Source of the DNA: Actinomycetota bacterium
GTDB lineage: Bacteria; Actinomycetota; Acidimicrobiia; Acidimicrobiales; Ilumatobacteraceae
Direction of reading: 5' to 3'
Assembly (NCBI GenBank): GCA_005793785.1
Contig: SXPW01000068.1
Location: 1-7,340 of the forward strand
Length of the DNA: 7,340 nt
Position numbers and translations under genes: made by a program. The notes beneath the pieces are model-generated. The model was not told the DNA's origin. It made no database searches and worked only from the letters and a program-made list of their open reading frames with translations. Of the stretch, positions 5,490-7,340 are shown piece by piece. How positions within the stretch are numbered: position 1 is the first letter of the stretch; the number at the start of each line of letters is the position of its first letter.

Positions 5490-6770
5490 TCAGCTCGCGA
5501 AGACGTACTTGTCGAGCGAGGTATCTGCACCGGCCGCACCGTAGGAGATGATGCGGAACGAGGCAGCTGCGGGCTCACCGGCGTCGACGAACTCGTACGG
5601 TCCACCAAGACCGTCGTAGTCGATGTCGGTACCAGCCTGGACGAGGGTGAGGCACGACGCGAAGTCCGTGCACTTTTCTCCGTCCTTGGTGACGCCGTTG
5701 ATCTGCGCACCGATCGAGACGCCGTCGGCGCAGCCTGCGATCTCAGCAGCGAGTGCCGAGATGACGACCGCGTCGTAGGTCTCTGCGCCGTAGTCGTAGA
5801 CACCGTCCACGCCTGCTGCGTCAAGTCGGGCGACGAACGCCGTGATGGCATCCGAACCCTTGAGGTCAACCGACGGGGTGGTGCCCTTCATGCCGGCCAG
5901 GATGGTGACATCCGAGACCAACTTGTCGAGACCGGCAATGTTGCCGTCCACGCCGTAAACCTTCTTTGCCGTTGGGCCAACGCCACGCTCGTGCATGGTG
6001 GTGAGGATCGGACCGGTTTCGGCGAATCCGACGATCAAGATCGCGTCCGGGTTAGCGGCCACAACCTTGTCGACTTCGGCGTCGAATGCTTCGGTGCCTT
6101 CCGCGTACTCGATGAACTCGGGCACGGTGCCACCTGCTGCTTCGAAGTCAGCCTTGAATGCTTCCGCGAGACCGACACCGTAGGCGTCGTTGCGGTAGAG
6201 CACTGCGGCTGAGGTCGAGCCTTCCTCGATGACGAGGTTGGCGAGCACGCGACCCTGGAGCAAGTCCGACGGGGCGGTACGGAAGTACAGGCCCTTGTCG
6301 TCGTACGTGGTCAGGGTTGGCGAGGTGTTGGCAGGTGAAAACTGCACCACACCGGCTGAGGTGATCTTGTCGATGACCGTCAACGAGACGCCCGACGAAG
6401 CCGCGCCAAGGATGACCTGGGCGCCGGCTGCGAGCAGACGGTCGACTTCGGTGTTGGCGGTGTCGGTGGTTGCGTCACCCGAGTCACCCTGGTTGATCTC
6501 AACCGGGTTGCCGAGCACGCCGCCAGCGGCGTTGATGTCTTCCACTGCGAAATTCGACGCCGCGATTTCTGGCGGTGCGAGGAACGCGAGTGAACCAGTC
6601 ACCGGAAGGATGGTTCCGATGTTGAGGGTGGAAACTGCGCAGTCCGTGGCTGGTGCCTCGGTCTCCTCAGTGACCTCCTCTGCCGCCTCGTCGTCGCCGC
6701 CGCAAGCCGCGAGCACGAGTGCTCCGGCTGCAACGAGCGCGCCGAAACGACGCATGTTGCTTTTCTTCAT
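5490..6770 (-). CDS. LivJ/LivK-like ABC transporter substrate-binding lipoprotein
   Basis: The 426-residue product is a periplasmic-binding-protein type I (Peripla_BP_6-like) receptor. The N-terminus is a lipoprotein signal: basic MKKSNMRR, a hydrophobic core, and lipobox LAAC with Cys23 as the lipidation site. An acidic, Thr/Ala-rich linker (26-42) follows, then two-lobe fold marks: LNIGTILPVTGSLAF (49-63), ASNFAVEDINAAGGVLG, GAASSGVSL, YFRTAPSDLLQGRVLANLVI, AVLYRNDAYGVG and DAILIVGFAETGP. The end is GLGGPYEFVDAGEPAAASFR. Length is usual for actinobacterial members. Cys residues near 44, 347, 367 and 373 may form disulfides. ATG at 6770 has a strong GGGGGAG ribosome site just upstream. It is convergent to livHMGF and almost certainly supplies that channel, but shares no transcript with it. 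Branched-chain amino acids are the default substrate; urea, short amides or other amino acids are equally compatible with what can be read. Confidence 0.93.
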   Translation of the reverse strand: MKKSNMRRFGALVAAGALVLAACGGDDEAAEEVTEETEAPATDCAVSTLNIGTILPVTGSLAFLAPPEIAASNFAVEDINAAGGVLGNPVEINQGDSGDATTDTANTEVDRLLAAGAQVILGAASSGVSLTVIDKITSAGVVQFSPANTSPTLTTYDDKGLYFRTAPSDLLQGRVLANLVIEEGSTSAAVLYRNDAYGVGLAEAFKADFEAAGGTVPEFIEYAEGTEAFDAEVDKVVAANPDAILIVGFAETGPILTTMHERGVGPTAKKVYGVDGNIAGLDKLVSDVTILAGMKGTTPSVDLKGSDAITAFVARLDAAGVDGVYDYGAETYDAVVISALAAEIAGCADGVSIGAQINGVTKDGEKCTDFASCLTLVQAGTDIDYDGLGGPYEFVDAGEPAAASFRIISYGAAGADTSLDKYVFAS

Positions 6771-6789
6771 TTGTCTCCCCCTAGGAGTT

Positions 6790-6808
6790 GGACGGCATCT
6801 GACCGTCC
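6790..6808 (-). promoter_or_regulatory. Leader hairpin or operator-like inverted repeat before the binding-protein gene
   Basis: GGACGG (6790-6795) and CCGTCC (6803-6808) are perfect 6-base arms around a 7-base centre. The repeat lies between the candidate -10 box and the start codon at 6770, so it would be transcribed as a short hairpin about 19 bases before the ATG. A third copy of the half-site, ACCGTC, lies at 6818-6823 in the same orientation as the 6802-6807 copy, 16 bases apart. It could be a protein-binding site or an mRNA structure. No regulator is identified. Confidence 0.35.
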
Positions 6809-6823
6809 GTATTGGGTACCGTC

Positions 6824-6829
6824 AGGCTA
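6824..6829 (-). promoter_or_regulatory. Candidate -10 box (TAGCCT) of the substrate-binding protein gene
   Basis: TAGCCT on the minus strand fits TANNNT and is identical to the candidate -10 of ctaA. Its first three bases are also the TAG stop codon of the upstream sua5-like gene. Transcription from here would give a leader of about 46-48 bases carrying the inverted repeat and a strong GGGGGAG ribosome site. TTCAAA at 6850-6845 is a partial -35 match with a short 15-base spacer, so the assignment is tentative. Confidence 0.35.
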
Positions 6830-7340
6830 CAAGTGCGCGGCGGCTTTGAACAGCCGGTCCCGTATGGCAACTCCCAGCCCCGCGGCAGGTGGGAGAACCA
6901 CGTGGGCCGTATCGACCCCGGCTCGATCGAGTTCACGCAGACGCTCGAACAGGTGTCGTGCAGTCTCCACTGCATCCCCGTCGCATCGTAGGACCACGGC
7001 GCTGTCACCGGGCAGGTCGGCAGCATTCTCGTGCAGTACCAGACGCGCCTTTGGCGCGTAATGCCGTGCAAGCATGCCGGACGCTCGCGTCGTGCCTGAG
7101 GGTGTGTCGGCGAGTGTCACGTCGATGTCGGCGAGAAGATCCCTGATCGTGTCGAACGTCCCCGAAACGTGACGCAGGATCTCGGGTTGTGCCGTCGTGC
7201 AGTCCACGATCGTGGATTCGACACCAACCAAACAGTCTCCCCCGTCGAGGATGACGGGTACGTCGGTTCCGAGGTCGTCGAGGACGTGTTGGGCCGACGT
7301 GGGTGAGACGCATCCGAAACGATTCGCCGACGGAGCGGCA
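6827..7340 (-). CDS. Threonylcarbamoyl-AMP synthase, Sua5/YrdC/TsaC family (partial, N-terminus beyond window)
   Basis: The frame is open from the right edge (first full codon at 7339) to TAG at 6829-6827, giving 170 residues. Reading begins AAPSANRFGCVSPTSAQHVL, then VILDGGDCLVGVESTIVDC, the conserved nucleotide-binding end of the YrdC fold, with ILRH soon after. It continues past the linker ASGMLARHYAPKARL into a second domain ending GLGVAIRDRLFKAAAHL, as in Sua5 proteins rather than short TsaC. The family makes L-threonylcarbamoyl-adenylate from threonine, bicarbonate and ATP for tRNA t6A37. Roughly 150 N-terminal residues, including most substrate-binding residues, lie outside the window. 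The linker reads ASGM where SPGM or APGM is common, so the proline is replaced. ATG at about 7265 and GTG near 7231 are internal and not real starts. The binding-protein gene follows 56 bases downstream on the same strand, so some readthrough is possible. Confidence 0.9.
   Translation of the reverse strand, partial: AAPSANRFGCVSPTSAQHVLDDLGTDVPVILDGGDCLVGVESTIVDCTTAQPEILRHVSGTFDTIRDLLADIDVTLADTPSGTTRASGMLARHYAPKARLVLHENAADLPGDSAVVLRCDGDAVETARHLFERLRELDRAGVDTAHVVLPPAAGLGVAIRDRLFKAAAHL

Noticed and set aside
5379..6212. A long open frame on the plus strand opposite the substrate-binding protein gene.
   Set aside because: It is antisense to a clear lipoprotein gene, its protein is low-complexity and charged with no family resemblance, and it runs through the terminator hairpin. 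High GC at third positions creates such frames.
1..7340. Search for CRISPR repeats, insertion sequences, toxin-antitoxin pairs, phage genes, tRNAs or defence systems.
   Set aside because: No regular direct repeats, transposase-like frames, terminal inverted repeats or tRNA-like folds were seen. All long stretches are explained by core metabolic and transport genes.

Overview
The window looks like ordinary chromosome from a moderately high-GC bacterium (about 60% GC by eye), most likely an actinomycete-type (Actinomycetota) organism, possibly an Acidimicrobiia-like lineage. The clues are frequent GTG/TTG starts, codons ending in C or G with many TCG/CGA/GTC codons, TANNNT-type -10 boxes placed almost against start codons, an actinobacterial-looking heme A synthase, and a lipoprotein solute-binding protein. 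The lineage call is inference. I see no mobile element, CRISPR array, rRNA or tRNA.

Layout, left to right. A TetR-family repressor gene (3-470, minus strand, C-terminus cut by the window edge) lies head to head with ctaA, heme A synthase (546-1448, plus). The 75-bp gap between them holds two candidate -10 boxes and a centred inverted repeat that could be the repressor's operator. ctaA is followed after 4 bp by a complete branched-chain-amino-acid-type (HAAT family) ABC transporter core: livH (1453-2790), livM (2792-3796), livG (3783-4607) and livF (4604-5353). Gaps or overlaps of -14 to +4 bp argue for one ctaA-livHMGF operon. The opposite strand carries the last 170 codons of a Sua5/YrdC-type threonylcarbamoyl-AMP synthase (6827-7340, N-terminus outside the window), followed by a LivJ/LivK-like substrate-binding lipoprotein (5490-6770). 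The two transcription units converge on a perfect GC-rich hairpin terminator (5445-5468).

How the parts work together. The lipoprotein should capture a small solute (branched-chain amino acid, another amino acid, or an amide/urea-like compound) outside the membrane and deliver it to the LivH/LivM channel, which the LivG/LivF ATPases power. The binding protein has its own strand and probably its own promoter, so it can be made in excess over the permease. CtaA makes heme A for the aa3-type cytochrome oxidase, and its tight linkage to an uptake operon is unexpected. Sua5 takes part in tRNA t6A modification and is probably only a neighbour.

The most unusual points are: a signal peptide and an extracytoplasmic beta-sandwich (carboxypeptidase-regulatory-like) domain fused to the N-terminus of LivH; Asn at a heme-ligand His position in CtaA; a divergent promoter pair that looks leaderless in both directions; and a leader hairpin in front of the binding-protein gene. 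I found nothing that amounts to a wholly new system. Most of the window is a well-built, recognisable transporter operon.
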